Source: Dissulfurimicrobium hydrothermale (GTDB lineage Bacteria; Desulfobacterota; Dissulfuribacteria; Dissulfuribacterales; Sh68). From it: 64,000 nt of DNA. The position numbers and the translations under genes were made by a program. The notes below the pieces were generated by a model that worked only from the letters and a program-made list of their open reading frames with translations, did not search any database and was not told the origin of the DNA. Shown here in pieces: positions 34,232 to 43,444 of this stretch. Positions within the stretch are counted from its first letter, which is position 1. Each line of letters opens with the position of its first letter. Where the stretch lies: positions 1,458,306 through 1,522,305 of the forward strand of contig NZ_CP085041.1 in the NCBI RefSeq assembly GCF_022026155.1, read 5' to 3'.

Positions 34232-36385
34232 CTATAAAAGGCTCACAGGGTCTACATCCACATCAAACATCACGCTTGCAGGAATGGCTTCATTTCGTAT
34301 CGAGAGCATCCTGGCACAAGCGGTCCGCAGATCGGACATGGATTCCGATTTGAGCAGTATATGCCAACGGAATCGGTCCTTCACCCTTGCCTTTGGGGCA
34401 GGTGAAGGACCGAATATCTCGACTCGTAAACCGTCAGGATTACTTGAAATAGCCTGTTTTGCCGCTTCGAACATCTTAAAGGCGGTTTTTTTTAATATCT
34501 CATTGTCGTTACCTGAAAATTTCAAATTGATCAATCTGCCAAACGGTGGATAGCACATCTTTTTTCTAAGTGCCGTCTCTTTTTTATAAAAAGATAGATA
34601 ATCATATCTTGCTGCACACTCCAAAGCATAGTGATCTGGCATGAAGGTCTGGATTACCACGTGGCCCGGTTTTGAGCTGCGCCCTGCCCTGCCCGCCACC
34701 TGGGTCAGGAGCTGAAATGTCTGTTCAGCAGCCGAATATTCGGGAAAATTGAGCGGCATGTCAGCCCATATGATCCCTACCAGCGTAAGTCCTGGAAAGT
34801 CATGACCCTTGGTCACCATTTGTGTACCCACCAAGATATCAAGACGCCCTTCGTGAAAGTCTTTCAAAACACCTTCCATCTCAACACGCCCCTTGGCCGC
34901 ATCTCTGTCAAGCCTTGCAATCTTGGCCGCAGGAAACATCTTGACAAGGTCGCTTACAAGCCTTTCAGTGCCATATCCAGCACCCCTTGCCGCAAGACCG
35001 CCGCACTTTGGGCATATGGGTACGGCCGGCCTAGACATCCCGCAGTAGTGGCAGACGAGCACCCCATCTCCCTGGCGACCCAGCCCGTCACCCGAATCGA
35101 CATACCCAAGAGGTTTGTCAGGCCACACAACCTGCTGCATACTATCTTTATGCCAAGTAAGGCTCACCTCACAGTGAGGACACCTGAATACATGGCCGCA
35201 TTCAGGACAAAATACATAGGTTGCAAAACCCCGGCGGTTCAAAAAAAGAAGGGTCTGCTCATGCCGCTCAAGGGTCTCGCCTATGGCAATTTCAAGCACA
35301 TCCGTAAGCCAGATCGGGCGCCTTTGGGTTGTTCCATCAGGTGCTGCTTTCTTTTTTCTCCGCCGTCTGTCCACAACTGTCACCCTAGGCAACGGCCTGT
35401 CTTCTACCCGTCTCTCAAGGGTTATAAGATGATAACGCCCCGAAACGGCATTTGTGTAACTTGAGATTGAGGGGGTGGCCGACCCCAAGATTACAACAGC
35501 TCCATCCATCTTGGCCCTCATCACCGCCATATCCCGGGCATTGTATTTCAGCCTATCTTCCTGCTTATAAGACGCATCATGCTCCTCATCTACGATCAGG
35601 AGACCGACATCCTCAATAGGGGCGAATATGGCCGAGCGTGTGCCTATCACCAGGCGGCTTTCCCTCCGCTGGATCCGCAACCATTCATCTCGGCGCTGAC
35701 GTTCGGTAAGGGCGCTGTGAAGTACGGCAATTTCATCCCCAAATCTTGCGATGAACCTACCAACCGCTTGGGTAGTCATGGCGATTTCCGGCACCATAAA
35801 GATGACGCCTCTCTGTCGATCCAGACAGCTTTGCGCTGCCCTCAGGTAGATCTCCGTCTTCCCGCTTCCCGTCACTCCATGAAGGAGTATAGGCATGTAC
35901 GACCCGGACTGGAGCGCGGGCTCGATGTATTTAAGCGCTGCACTCTGTTCGGAGGTGAGCGTTATATCGACCTCGTCTCGCCAGGAAGGAAACTCGGGTC
36001 TTTTGGAAACAGGGCGTCTCCTTGTTTTTGTTGTATCAACAAATCGCCTTGACCTCGACGAGAAAAAGCCCGGAGGAAGCGCCTCTTCAATAACCTTGCC
36101 TATAGGATAGAAATAATAGGACGAGACCCACTCAAGAAATCTTAGAATAGATCTTGGCAGAAACGGAACATAATCAAATATTTCCAATATCTCCCTAGCG
36201 CCGCCTGGCGGGTGTCTGTCAGCCACGCCCCAAACGATGCCGATTGCCCGTCTCCGCCCTACCGGCACAAGCACTCGGCTGCCCATAGGCGGCAACTGGT
36301 CGCCAGGCCTTAAGGCATATGTAAACGCATGTTCGACCGGGAGCGGCAAAACGACGTCTATAAGGCGCCCGATTTCGTCACCCAT
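34232..36385 (-). CDS. priA: primosomal replication helicase PriA
   Basis: A 717-residue 3'-5' helicase that restarts stalled forks. The N-terminal DNA-binding domain opens LIDVVLPLPVEHAFTYAL. The helicase core has GVTGSGKTEIYLRA (Walker A), VDEEHDASYKQED (DEEH box), GSATPS and QVAGRAGRSSKPG. The zinc site has CPECG, CPHCEVSLTWH, CHYCG and CPKCGG, as in all PriA. The ATG at 36385 is preferred: its A is the last base of the galU stop (TGATG), giving tight coupling, while the TTG one codon earlier adds nothing. The gap downstream to 34025 has no credible gene. Confidence 0.94.
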   Translation of the reverse strand: MGDEIGRLIDVVLPLPVEHAFTYALRPGDQLPPMGSRVLVPVGRRRAIGIVWGVADRHPPGGAREILEIFDYVPFLPRSILRFLEWVSSYYFYPIGKVIEEALPPGFFSSRSRRFVDTTKTRRRPVSKRPEFPSWRDEVDITLTSEQSAALKYIEPALQSGSYMPILLHGVTGSGKTEIYLRAAQSCLDRQRGVIFMVPEIAMTTQAVGRFIARFGDEIAVLHSALTERQRRDEWLRIQRRESRLVIGTRSAIFAPIEDVGLLIVDEEHDASYKQEDRLKYNARDMAVMRAKMDGAVVILGSATPSISSYTNAVSGRYHLITLERRVEDRPLPRVTVVDRRRRKKKAAPDGTTQRRPIWLTDVLEIAIGETLERHEQTLLFLNRRGFATYVFCPECGHVFRCPHCEVSLTWHKDSMQQVVWPDKPLGYVDSGDGLGRQGDGVLVCHYCGMSRPAVPICPKCGGLAARGAGYGTERLVSDLVKMFPAAKIARLDRDAAKGRVEMEGVLKDFHEGRLDILVGTQMVTKGHDFPGLTLVGIIWADMPLNFPEYSAAEQTFQLLTQVAGRAGRSSKPGHVVIQTFMPDHYALECAARYDYLSFYKKETALRKKMCYPPFGRLINLKFSGNDNEILKKTAFKMFEAAKQAISSNPDGLRVEIFGPSPAPKARVKDRFRWHILLKSESMSDLRTACARMLSIRNEAIPASVMFDVDVDPVSLL

Positions 36386-37257
36386 CAATCCAGATTCTTT
36401 ACGAGCCCTTTCAAAAACTCCTTAAATGGCCCGCCGATGTCCTGATGTTCAAGGGCAAAGGTTACAGTGGCTTCAAGATAACCCAATTTGTCTCCGGCAT
36501 CAAAACGCCTACCCTTAAATTCATAGGCATAGAGCGCCCGTTCCTTGCGCATCATGTCAAGCGCGTCGGTAAGCTGTATCTCCCCCCCTATACCTGGGAG
36601 CGTCCTGTGGAGGCAGTCATATATCTCAGGGCGCAGACAATAACGACCTATGACGGCCAGATTCGATTTTGTGGCGCCTACAGTTGGTTTTTCAATAAGC
36701 CTATCCACCCGGTATACGCCAGGCTCTATCTCCTCGCCTTCCACAATGCCGTATCTATGGACCTCCTTTAATGATACCTTCTGTACGGCCACTATGGATT
36801 CTTCAAGCCGCTCAAATATCTTGAGCATCTGATAGACGCACGGTACCTCGGCATCGACAAGGTCATCGCCCAACACCACAACAAACGGTTCGCCGCCGAT
36901 AACGCTTTCCGAGACCATGACTGCGTGGCCGAGCCCCAGGGGTTCTTTCTGGCGGACCGAGACGACGTTTATAAGTCTTGAAATATTGCGGACCTCGCGA
37001 AGGAGATCGAATTTGCCCTTCTGGGCAAGGTACGTCTCAAGTTCGAATGAATAATCAAAGTGGTTCTCGATGGCGGCCTTCCCGGCAGATGTGATAAGTA
37101 CAACCTCCTTTATGCCAGAGGCCACCACTTCTTCGACGATATATTGGATTGTAGGCCGGTCAACCACTGTAAGCATCTCTTTGGGTATGGCCTTTGTAGC
37201 CGGCAAAAATCTGGTTCCAAGACCCGCAACAGGCACAACTGCCTTTCTGACCTTCAT
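36385..37257 (-). CDS. galU: UTP-glucose-1-phosphate uridylyltransferase
   Basis: GalU makes UDP-glucose from UTP and glucose 1-phosphate, for envelope sugars and glycogen metabolism. The 290-residue protein has the nucleotide-binding PVAGLGTRFLPATKAIPKEML, then QYIVEEVVASGIKEVVLIT, and FVVVLGDDLVDAE with the metal-binding Asp. IIGRYCLRPEIYDCL-type AVIGRYCLRPEIYDCL and GGEIQLTDALDMM follow, all typical of GalU. Its stop overlaps the priA start by one base. GlgA (58.7 kb) and the polysaccharide fusion gene (54.4 kb) are possible users of its product. Confidence 0.94.
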   Translation of the reverse strand: MKVRKAVVPVAGLGTRFLPATKAIPKEMLTVVDRPTIQYIVEEVVASGIKEVVLITSAGKAAIENHFDYSFELETYLAQKGKFDLLREVRNISRLINVVSVRQKEPLGLGHAVMVSESVIGGEPFVVVLGDDLVDAEVPCVYQMLKIFERLEESIVAVQKVSLKEVHRYGIVEGEEIEPGVYRVDRLIEKPTVGATKSNLAVIGRYCLRPEIYDCLHRTLPGIGGEIQLTDALDMMRKERALYAYEFKGRRFDAGDKLGYLEATVTFALEHQDIGGPFKEFLKGLVKNLD

Positions 37258-37393
37258 ATTATTAAAACTCCTAACCCGATCTTATTCCTAATTTAAATTA
37301 TGCCCCCGATTTGTTATGAAGGCAATAGTGTTTTTTAGGAATATAGGGAAACAATACAAACAGCGAGGTCCAATATCGGATTCTTAATAGCTG

Positions 37394-38203
37394 TTAATGT
37401 TTATGAAATAGGTAGTGGGAATGTATATGCCTATGCATAATCTGGCCGTGAGAGTGGACATGTTTATGCACAAGATTGACTTTAAATAATAAGTCTTGAT
37501 CTTTCAATATATTTTCTGCTTTTCCTATTTTTTCAATTTTATGTTCTTCTGAAAGTACTACAATATTTGCGTTTAATTCATTTACAAGAGATAAATCATG
37601 CGTTGCTATTATAATTGTTTTTCCTGCATCATTTAAGGCATATAATAGATCTATAATAAATGATTGTGTTTTTGGATCAAGTCCATTGGTAGGTTCGTCA
37701 AAAAGCAAAACCTCTGGATTCATCGTTAATATTGAGCCTATAGCAACTCGTTTTTTTTCACCACCTGAAAGCATATATGACGGCCTGTGTTTTAATCTTT
37801 CTATATTAAGGAGCTGCATGATTTCATCAGCTCTCTTCATAGCCTGATCTTCGCTAAGTCCTAATTGCATAGGCCCATACAACAATTCATCAAGAACAGT
37901 TGGACAAAATAGTTGGATATCAGATTCCTGGAAAACATATCCAACTTTTGATCTGAAAAATTTTAAGAAATCATCTTTTTTTAACGTATTGCCATTTATC
38001 TCTTTATCTTCAAAGAAGATTTTCCCTGAATTTGGAAATATTAACCCACTTATTAATTGTAATAATGTTGATTTTCCACTTCCGTTAGCACCTATTATCG
38101 CTAATTTTTCACCTTTATTTATTGAGAATGATATTTCATTGAGCGCAAGTATTGTGTCATAATACCTATAAGATATATTTTCTATTTTTATAATAGGTTT
38201 CAT
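37394..38203 (-). CDS. cbiO: energy-coupling factor ATPase CbiO with His-rich tail
   Basis: ABC ATPase of a cobalt/nickel ECF importer. It has Walker A IGANGSGKSTLLQ, Q-loop YVFQESDIQLF, signature MLSGGEKKRVAIGS, Walker B LLFDEPTNGLD and the switch His in ATHDLSL. The last 28 or so residues are extended and His-rich (HKHVHSHGQIMHRHIHSHYL), a likely metal-binding tail that could buffer or sense the cargo. It is last in the operon, 33 bases after cbiQ. Together with cbiQ the gene is markedly AT-richer than cbiM and its other neighbours. A single ATPase gene implies a homodimer. Confidence 0.92.
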   Translation of the reverse strand: MKPIIKIENISYRYYDTILALNEISFSINKGEKLAIIGANGSGKSTLLQLISGLIFPNSGKIFFEDKEINGNTLKKDDFLKFFRSKVGYVFQESDIQLFCPTVLDELLYGPMQLGLSEDQAMKRADEIMQLLNIERLKHRPSYMLSGGEKKRVAIGSILTMNPEVLLFDEPTNGLDPKTQSFIIDLLYALNDAGKTIIIATHDLSLVNELNANIVVLSEEHKIEKIGKAENILKDQDLLFKVNLVHKHVHSHGQIMHRHIHSHYLFHKH

Positions 38204-38236
38204 TTATATCTTGCTGATTTATAACATCAATGAAAT

Positions 38237-39085
38237 CTATATGAAACAACAATATAGTTCAAGGCTAAACAATAATAATGCTATTATATAATTATATATA
38301 TTAATTTTTTTGAAATTATATAGCATAATTTCATTAGCAAAACCCCTACTTAGCATTGCTTTAAATATATCTTCATATCTCTGTTGTGTTTTACGAAAAA
38401 TATATGCAACTCTTCCTGCGATCCATTGTCTTGACTCTTTATCATTATTTCTTATTAATGTTCTTGCCTTTTTTGCTAAATATATTTCTTCTACTGTCTT
38501 ACTAAATATAAATATATAACTATATGACAATATAACAATCATTAAAATTGTATCAGGTATCTTAAAAACCTTTAATGCCTTTATAATTTCATGAAATGGC
38601 GTAGTATAGACAATTAAAAATGAAAGAGAAAGAGAATTTATTATTCGTAATGTAAACATCACAATAATCACTATACCTTTGTTCGTAAAACCAATTATTT
38701 GTGGAATATGATAGATCCAAACATCATAGGATTTGGAAAGCATTAAGATTGGCAAAACAACTCTTCCTTCTGTAATTACATTAAAAGCGGATGGCAGAAT
38801 AATTAAAAAGCCAAATATAAACCAAAGAATTAGAATTTTTTTATAAAAAACGATTGGGTTCAATCGAGACAACAGCATTAGAGAAAATATGAATATTGTG
38901 ATAAATATCTGTGTATGTATCTCATTTTTTAGAGAAATTATAATAATAAAAGAAACTAAGAAAATAAGTTTTATGCGCGCATCAATCCTTTGGAATAATG
39001 CGTTTTTAGATGCAAATTCCCATTGTAGGAATAATGTTTTTATAATCCTACCTATATGGATCAGTCCGCTATCAATAAAGGACAT
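38237..39085 (-). CDS. cbiQ: energy-coupling factor transmembrane protein CbiQ
   Basis: This 282-residue T-component couples the CbiO ATPases to the substrate-binding CbiM. It has several hydrophobic helices (LIFLVSFIIIISL, ILILWFIFGFLIIL, GIVIIVMFTLRIINSLSL) and the coupling region SKTVEEIYLAKKARTL followed by ABSENT-type Ala-Arg-Gly: AMLSRGFANEI (family A-M-x-x-R-G). The start ATG directly follows the stop of the PDGLE-type gene (TGAATG). Coding DNA is very AT-rich, with many Ile, Lys and Asn codons ending in A or T. Confidence 0.88.
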   Translation of the reverse strand: MSFIDSGLIHIGRIIKTLFLQWEFASKNALFQRIDARIKLIFLVSFIIIISLKNEIHTQIFITIFIFSLMLLSRLNPIVFYKKILILWFIFGFLIILPSAFNVITEGRVVLPILMLSKSYDVWIYHIPQIIGFTNKGIVIIVMFTLRIINSLSLSFLIVYTTPFHEIIKALKVFKIPDTILMIVILSYSYIFIFSKTVEEIYLAKKARTLIRNNDKESRQWIAGRVAYIFRKTQQRYEDIFKAMLSRGFANEIMLYNFKKINIYNYIIALLLFSLELYCCFI

Positions 39086-39421
39086 TCATTCGTGATTTTT
39101 TAAGATAATTTTTGATAATATATAACTGATGAAGCCTACAAGCAATATACCAATTATACCTGACACAATATAAGACCAGATTTGAATGGCAAAAGATGCA
39201 TTTTCTCCACCCAGATTGTAATCAGGTATGGGGGCCTTCCATATATCTGCCAATCTTCTTAGACCTTCAGGCACATATCCGACAAGCTCTTTAAGGGTGT
39301 CAATATTCCATTCGCCCCATGCATCACCCGCCTTGAATTTTTCAGGTAGGATGATCCCTATAGGAGATATGAACGCCATTACAACAAGACCTACCAAAAG
39401 TTTTTTCTGAAATAAAGTCAT
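39086..39421 (-). CDS. CbiN/PDGLE-type accessory protein of the cobalt/nickel ECF transporter
   Basis: This 111-residue protein has two membrane helices (about 7-25 and 83-104) flanking a periplasmic loop with AWGEWNIDTLKELVGYVPEG and LADIWKAPIPDY. Loops of this type accompany CbiM in Desulfobacterota and resemble the PDGLE/NikN accessory proteins that help load metal. Its ATG overlaps the cbiM stop by 4 bases (39418-39421), so it is clearly part of the transporter operon. Whether the cargo is Co2+ or Ni2+ cannot be decided here. Confidence 0.8.
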   Translation of the reverse strand: MTLFQKKLLVGLVVMAFISPIGIILPEKFKAGDAWGEWNIDTLKELVGYVPEGLRRLADIWKAPIPDYNLGGENASFAIQIWSYIVSGIIGILLVGFISYILSKIILKNHE

Positions 39422-40110
39422 GCCGCCTCCTGATTATCTCGGAGTCCATAAATTAATCCTGGCTCATTTTTAAAAAAATAATTAAATACTAAAAGTGTTA
39501 CCACACCTTCTAAAATACCAAATACAAGTGCATGTTCGCCGACCATCGCCGGAATAGCTACTGATAAAGGATATGGGGCATATAAGGCCCTGCCATCAGG
39601 GGCTGCTGCAATTAAAGGCTGGATGCCGAATTCAATGGCGGCAAACAATGAGGCAGTCACCAGGCCGATATAGCCTGATAGAAAGGCCGCTATCTTAATC
39701 CTTGAACCGTTTGTCTTCCCGTCTTTAATCATTATGAATATCCAATATGATACAAATGGTGCCACCACAGCCATATTAAAACAATTTGCGCCTATGGCGG
39801 TAATTCCGCCGTCTCCAAATACAAAGGCCTGTATTATAAGGACTATTGATATGGCTATTACGGCCGTCCATGGACCAAGCAGGATTGCCACAATAGCCGC
39901 TCCAACCGCATGGCCCGTTGTCCCGCCAGGGATCGGTATGTTAAACATCATTATGAGAAATGAAAACGCCGCTGCCATGGCCGTATAAGGGATATATCTT
40001 GCGGATAGAGATTTCCTTATCTTTTTGATGCCAGCAGCCCAAAATATTGCTGTTAAGCCGTATAATGGTATGTATGTTTGAGGGCTTAAATAGCCGTCTG
40101 GTATGTGCAT
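39418..40110 (-). CDS. cbiM: cobalt/nickel ECF transporter S-component CbiM
   Basis: This 230-residue substrate-binding membrane protein has the N-terminus MHIPDGYLSPQTYIPLYG. The free Met-His of CbiM/NikM forms part of the metal site, so the start at 40110 is exact. A further His lies in GGTTGHAVGAA, the second family signature. Six to seven helices follow. AGGGAG lies upstream. It is the first gene of the cbiM-PDGLE-cbiQ-cbiO operon. The 225-base region upstream has a GTGTTAC half-site (40193-40199) resembling half of a NikR operator in this phylum; no inverted partner is present, so regulation is open. Confidence 0.92.
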   Translation of the reverse strand: MHIPDGYLSPQTYIPLYGLTAIFWAAGIKKIRKSLSARYIPYTAMAAAFSFLIMMFNIPIPGGTTGHAVGAAIVAILLGPWTAVIAISIVLIIQAFVFGDGGITAIGANCFNMAVVAPFVSYWIFIMIKDGKTNGSRIKIAAFLSGYIGLVTASLFAAIEFGIQPLIAAAPDGRALYAPYPLSVAIPAMVGEHALVFGILEGVVTLLVFNYFFKNEPGLIYGLRDNQEAA

Positions 40111-40335
40111 GGCCGTCTTCTTCTCCCTTCAGAACTTATCAAGTTTAAAAAATATTAACATAGATAAATTTTGTAGTCAATATATTAAAAAAGTGTTACC
40201 AAAATTCCTTACAAAATATCTTTTATAAGATACACGGACAACCAAAGTTTTATAATTAATCTTTATACGTTGATTCGTTTATAAATTTTGATATATTAAT
40301 GCAAAAAAGCATAATGAATTAACACGGAGTTCGAT

Positions 40336-40914
40336 ATGGCGGAGATTCGAAGTGCCCTTGAAATCGCATTGGAAAAGGCAGAGAGGTTAGGTGCGGCCAA
40401 TAAAAATGAAGCCGTCTCCGAGGAACTGTTCAATAAAGGTAGGCGCCTTGCGGCCAGGTATATAAACGGTGAAGAAAAAGACCTTACGATAGGGCTTAAA
40501 GACATAAAAAAAGAAGATCTTCCTCATGTAATCAACGGCGCTATCGAGATCATCTTGAGGAATATCATCCTCCCAAGGGATAAAGATCAATGGTCGTCCA
40601 TCAATAGGGCGTTCTCGGGTATCATTGCCTTAAAAGGCAGTCCAGTTAAAGAAATCGTCTCGCAGATCGAGCAACTGTTGAAGACCTATGAGGTTACTAA
40701 AAAACGTTATTATGACCAGCTCAAGGCCCAGATGCAAGGAAGGCTTGGCGGGATCCAACAGTCGCTTGCAAAACAATACGGCACTGCCATTGCCGCATCA
40801 ATAAACATAGAGACCCTCCCTGAGTTCCAAAATGAATGGTCAAAACTTTCTTCTGATATAAACGAACAATTCAACCGCCATTTGCAACAATTAAAGGCAT
40901 ATCTGGCCTCGTGA
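40336..40914 (+). CDS. hypothetical protein (192 aa), helical
   Basis: A soluble, mostly helical protein. The start AEIRSALEIALEKAERLG, the middle GAIEIILRNIILPRDKDQW and the Gln-rich tail with QLKAQMQGRLGGIQQSLAKQYG suggest a coiled-coil protein. From memory it resembles small proteins conserved in Desulfobacterota (perhaps DUF6657), but I cannot confirm the name. GGAG lies 8 bases before the ATG. It is divergent from the ECF transporter operon and lies alone. Confidence 0.7.
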   Translation: MAEIRSALEIALEKAERLGAANKNEAVSEELFNKGRRLAARYINGEEKDLTIGLKDIKKEDLPHVINGAIEIILRNIILPRDKDQWSSINRAFSGIIALKGSPVKEIVSQIEQLLKTYEVTKKRYYDQLKAQMQGRLGGIQQSLAKQYGTAIAASINIETLPEFQNEWSKLSSDINEQFNRHLQQLKAYLAS

Positions 40915-41127
40915 CTTCTTCCCACCAATAAATCAAAGGGCTTCCTGTTTCATCATAAAAATAAGAGCCGTCGGCCCAAAATCATCGGACAATCTAGTTC
41001 CCTCGTTGTCCTGCAGGCCTGCTCATAATCTAACCATTGAGCTATGATTTTACTGCCAGCATAGCTTGTAAGCGAAGGGGACAGGAATAAATAATATAGA
41101 CGCGGCTCAAAAAATAGACCTACTTGC

Positions 41128-41226
41128 CTACTTCTGAGCCCTGGCCCTCATCTTAAGCCTCTTTTCGCGCCGCCTCCGCCTTCTTTCGATTTCTCTGATC
41201 CGTTCTATTTTTTTATGCTTGGCCAC
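41128..41226 (-). CDS. 32-residue Arg/Lys-rich protein
   Basis: The reading frame from GTG at 41226 to TAG at 41128 encodes MAKHKKIERIREIERRRRRR and then EKRLKMRARAQK. Seventeen of 32 residues are Arg or Lys. AAGGAG lies 6 bases before the GTG. An ATG 5 bases upstream is out of frame. Such tiny basic proteins are found near ribosomal or housekeeping genes in this phylum and may bind RNA or ribosomes; the family name (possibly DUF6800) is from memory and unverified. It is antisense-oriented between two plus-strand genes. Confidence 0.6.
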   Translation of the reverse strand: MAKHKKIERIREIERRRRRREKRLKMRARAQK

Positions 41227-41377
41227 GACATTCTCCTTTTTAAATTTGGATTGCGCCGCAAAATATAATGAAAAAAAACACTACTTGCAATGACCAAAAC
41301 CTTATCCTATGATAAGTTTAAATTTAAAAAACGGCCGCTGATTGATCCGGCCGAACCGGTGAGGAGAGGTAGTTGTT

Positions 41378-41980
41378 GTGAAGGTCAAGAACTGGATGAC
41401 GAAAAACGTCGTTACAATCCAACCTGAAGCCTCTCTACATGAAGCGCTAGAGTTGATGAGTCGGCATTCGATACGACATCTGCCAGTAGTAAAAGATGGC
41501 CTGATGCAAGGTCTAGTGACAGAGAGCAATATCAGGCAATATCTCTATCCATCCATGCTGGATGAGCTTACAGTATCCAACATCATGATCTTGAACCCCA
41601 TAACAGCCGATCCAAATGCAAGTCTTGATTCAGTTGCAAGATTGATGCAACACTACAAGATAGGCGGCCTCCCCGTGCTTGAGAAAAGGCAGCTTGTCGG
41701 CATAATAACTAACACCGACATAGTCGGTGCATTTATTGAATTTTTAGGTCTTTTAAAAAAGAGTTCGAGACTGGATGTGGTCCTTTCCGAAAAAGACGGG
41801 GCGCTAGACGACGTGATCCGGCTGATCAGAGAGATGGGCGGAAAGATCTTGAGCGTGGTAGTTGATGCCCAGTCGCCGAGAAAAAAGGTGCACTATATCA
41901 GACTTGAAAAAAGTGACTTGACGTCTATAGTCAAAACATTGGAAGAAAAAGGGCACAAAGTCCTGTCGGTATTGGATTGA
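41378..41980 (+). CDS. CBS-pair protein with C-terminal ACT-like domain
   Basis: This 200-residue protein has two CBS motifs (KVKNWMTKNVVTIQPEASLH to about residue 60, and VSNIMILNPITADPNASLDS to about 125), which usually bind adenine nucleotides or S-adenosylmethionine. The tail (about 130-200, RLDVVLSEKDGALDDVIRLI then KVLSVLD) looks like an ACT or NIL-type regulatory fold. The start is GTG with GAGGAG about 11 bases ahead. It is followed 12 bases later by the DUF39 gene. In methanogen DUF39 proteins CBS domains are fused to the C-terminus, so this is plausibly the split-off regulator of the same enzyme. Confidence 0.85.
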   Translation: MKVKNWMTKNVVTIQPEASLHEALELMSRHSIRHLPVVKDGLMQGLVTESNIRQYLYPSMLDELTVSNIMILNPITADPNASLDSVARLMQHYKIGGLPVLEKRQLVGIITNTDIVGAFIEFLGLLKKSSRLDVVLSEKDGALDDVIRLIREMGGKILSVVVDAQSPRKKVHYIRLEKSDLTSIVKTLEEKGHKVLSVLD

Positions 41981-41992
41981 AGGGACTCGATA

Positions 41993-43165
41993 ATGGCATG
42001 CTATCAGGTAAACAAAACCTTTCAGGAGATAAATGAAAAGATACGCTCGGGCAAGGCCGTTGTGGTTACTGCCGAAGAGATGATAGGGATTGTCAGATCC
42101 TACGGCGAGGTTGAGGCGGCAAGAAGGGTTGATGTGGTGACTACGGGCACATTCTCTCCCATGTGTTCGTCAGGCGCATTTATAAATTTCGGGCACAGCG
42201 TACCAGGCATCAAGGCATCAAAGGTATGGTTGAATGGTGTACCAGCCTATGCAGGCCTTGCTGCTGTCGATATATATATTGGAGCTACTGAACCTGTGGA
42301 GGACGATCCTTTAAATAAGGTATATCCGGGTGAATTCCTCTATGGCGGTGGACATGTCATACATGACCTTGTGGCCGGAAAGGCGGTTCAGCTCAAGGCG
42401 GAGGCCTATGGAACACACTGCTATCCAAGGCAGCGCCTTGAAAAGAGGGTTACATTAAAAGATCTTCCATTTGCACAGCTATGCAACCCAAGAAATGCCT
42501 ATCAGAACTATAATTGTGCCGTAAATGTAACCAATAAAACCATATATACCTATATGGGGACCTTGCGCCCTAATCTCGGAAATGCAAATTATTGCACATC
42601 AGGTCAATTGAGTCCTTTGTTCAACGATCCGCATTACAGAACTATAGGTATTGGTACGCGCATCTTCCTGGGCGGTGGAATAGGATATGTCGTATCAGCT
42701 GGAACCCAGCACAAGCCTAATGTAGAATACAACGAAAAGGGGCTCCCAAAAAGACCGGCCGGCACGCTTATGGTGCTCGGCGACCTAAAAAATATGAATA
42801 ATAAGTGGCTGGTGGGGGTGAGTATCCTTGGGTATGGTTGTTCGCTCGCTGTAGGCCTTGGAATCCCGATACCTATTCTAAACGAAGAGATGGCATTTAG
42901 GACAGGGGTTTCTGATGAAGACATAGTCACCCAAGTGATCGACTACGGGAAAGACTATCCAGAGGGGAAGGCGACGCCGCTTGGCGAGGTAAGCTACGCT
43001 CAACTTAAAAGCGGTTCTATTGTCATCGGTGGAAAAGAAATCCCGACATCGCCGCTTTCAAGTTATGTCAAGGCTAAAGAGATCGCTGAGATCTTGAAAA
43101 CATGGATAAAACAAGGAAGTTTTCTGCTTGGAGAGCCACAGGAGCTCTTGCCTTCTGCCTTCTGA
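41993..43165 (+). CDS. DUF39 homocysteine-forming sulfurtransferase (L-aspartate semialdehyde sulfurtransferase family)
   Basis: DUF39 enzymes convert aspartate semialdehyde plus sulfide to homocysteine in anaerobes, replacing the homoserine route. The 390-residue protein contains TGTFSPMCSSGAFINFGHS with Cys58 and AYGTHCYPRQ with Cys143, the conserved Cys pair. The GGGHVIHDLVAGK and LGGGIGYVVSAGTQH segments are Gly-rich and family-typical. It lacks the C-terminal CBS domains of archaeal versions; the preceding gene supplies CBS domains. AAGGGA precedes the ATG. A ferredoxin partner, expected from other genomes, is not adjacent. Confidence 0.9.
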   Translation: MACYQVNKTFQEINEKIRSGKAVVVTAEEMIGIVRSYGEVEAARRVDVVTTGTFSPMCSSGAFINFGHSVPGIKASKVWLNGVPAYAGLAAVDIYIGATEPVEDDPLNKVYPGEFLYGGGHVIHDLVAGKAVQLKAEAYGTHCYPRQRLEKRVTLKDLPFAQLCNPRNAYQNYNCAVNVTNKTIYTYMGTLRPNLGNANYCTSGQLSPLFNDPHYRTIGIGTRIFLGGGIGYVVSAGTQHKPNVEYNEKGLPKRPAGTLMVLGDLKNMNNKWLVGVSILGYGCSLAVGLGIPIPILNEEMAFRTGVSDEDIVTQVIDYGKDYPEGKATPLGEVSYAQLKSGSIVIGGKEIPTSPLSSYVKAKEIAEILKTWIKQGSFLLGEPQELLPSAF

Positions 43166-43300
43166 TCGATTCCGGCAACTCCTTTGAGGCTTAAACAACA
43201 AATACAGGAAAAGATTCATCGTCAACAAGCTTTAATCTTTGACATAGGCCGGTATGCAATAGTCAACAGGGTTTGTTTGGGTCGACCGGGCGGCCTTGAT

Positions 43301-43328
43301 TTGAGGTAAAATATATGCATAATATAAA
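43301..43328 (+). promoter_or_regulatory. sigma-70-type promoter upstream of HU
   Basis: TTGAGG (43301-43306) and TATAAA (43323-43328) are 16 bases apart. The HU start is 117 bases after the -10 box. The 279-base gap upstream of HU has no other convincing pair. Match is moderate and unsupported by mapping. Confidence 0.4.
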
Positions 43329-43444
43329 ATTACAATCATTTTTTAATGTGATTGCATCATTTTTTACTTGCCTGCTTGCATAATTTTAGTTATTGAACAT
43401 AATTAGCATAATAATCGCACAAAATCAAAAAATGGGAGGAAAAC

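Noticed and set aside
40185-40215. NikR operator upstream of cbiM
   Set aside because: Only one GTGTTAC half-site is present, with no inverted partner at the expected spacing.
40990-41060. A tRNA-like AGCTCAATGGTTAG (minus strand) near 41040
   Set aside because: The D loop would be 14 bases and no T loop or acceptor pairing was found; at most a remnant.
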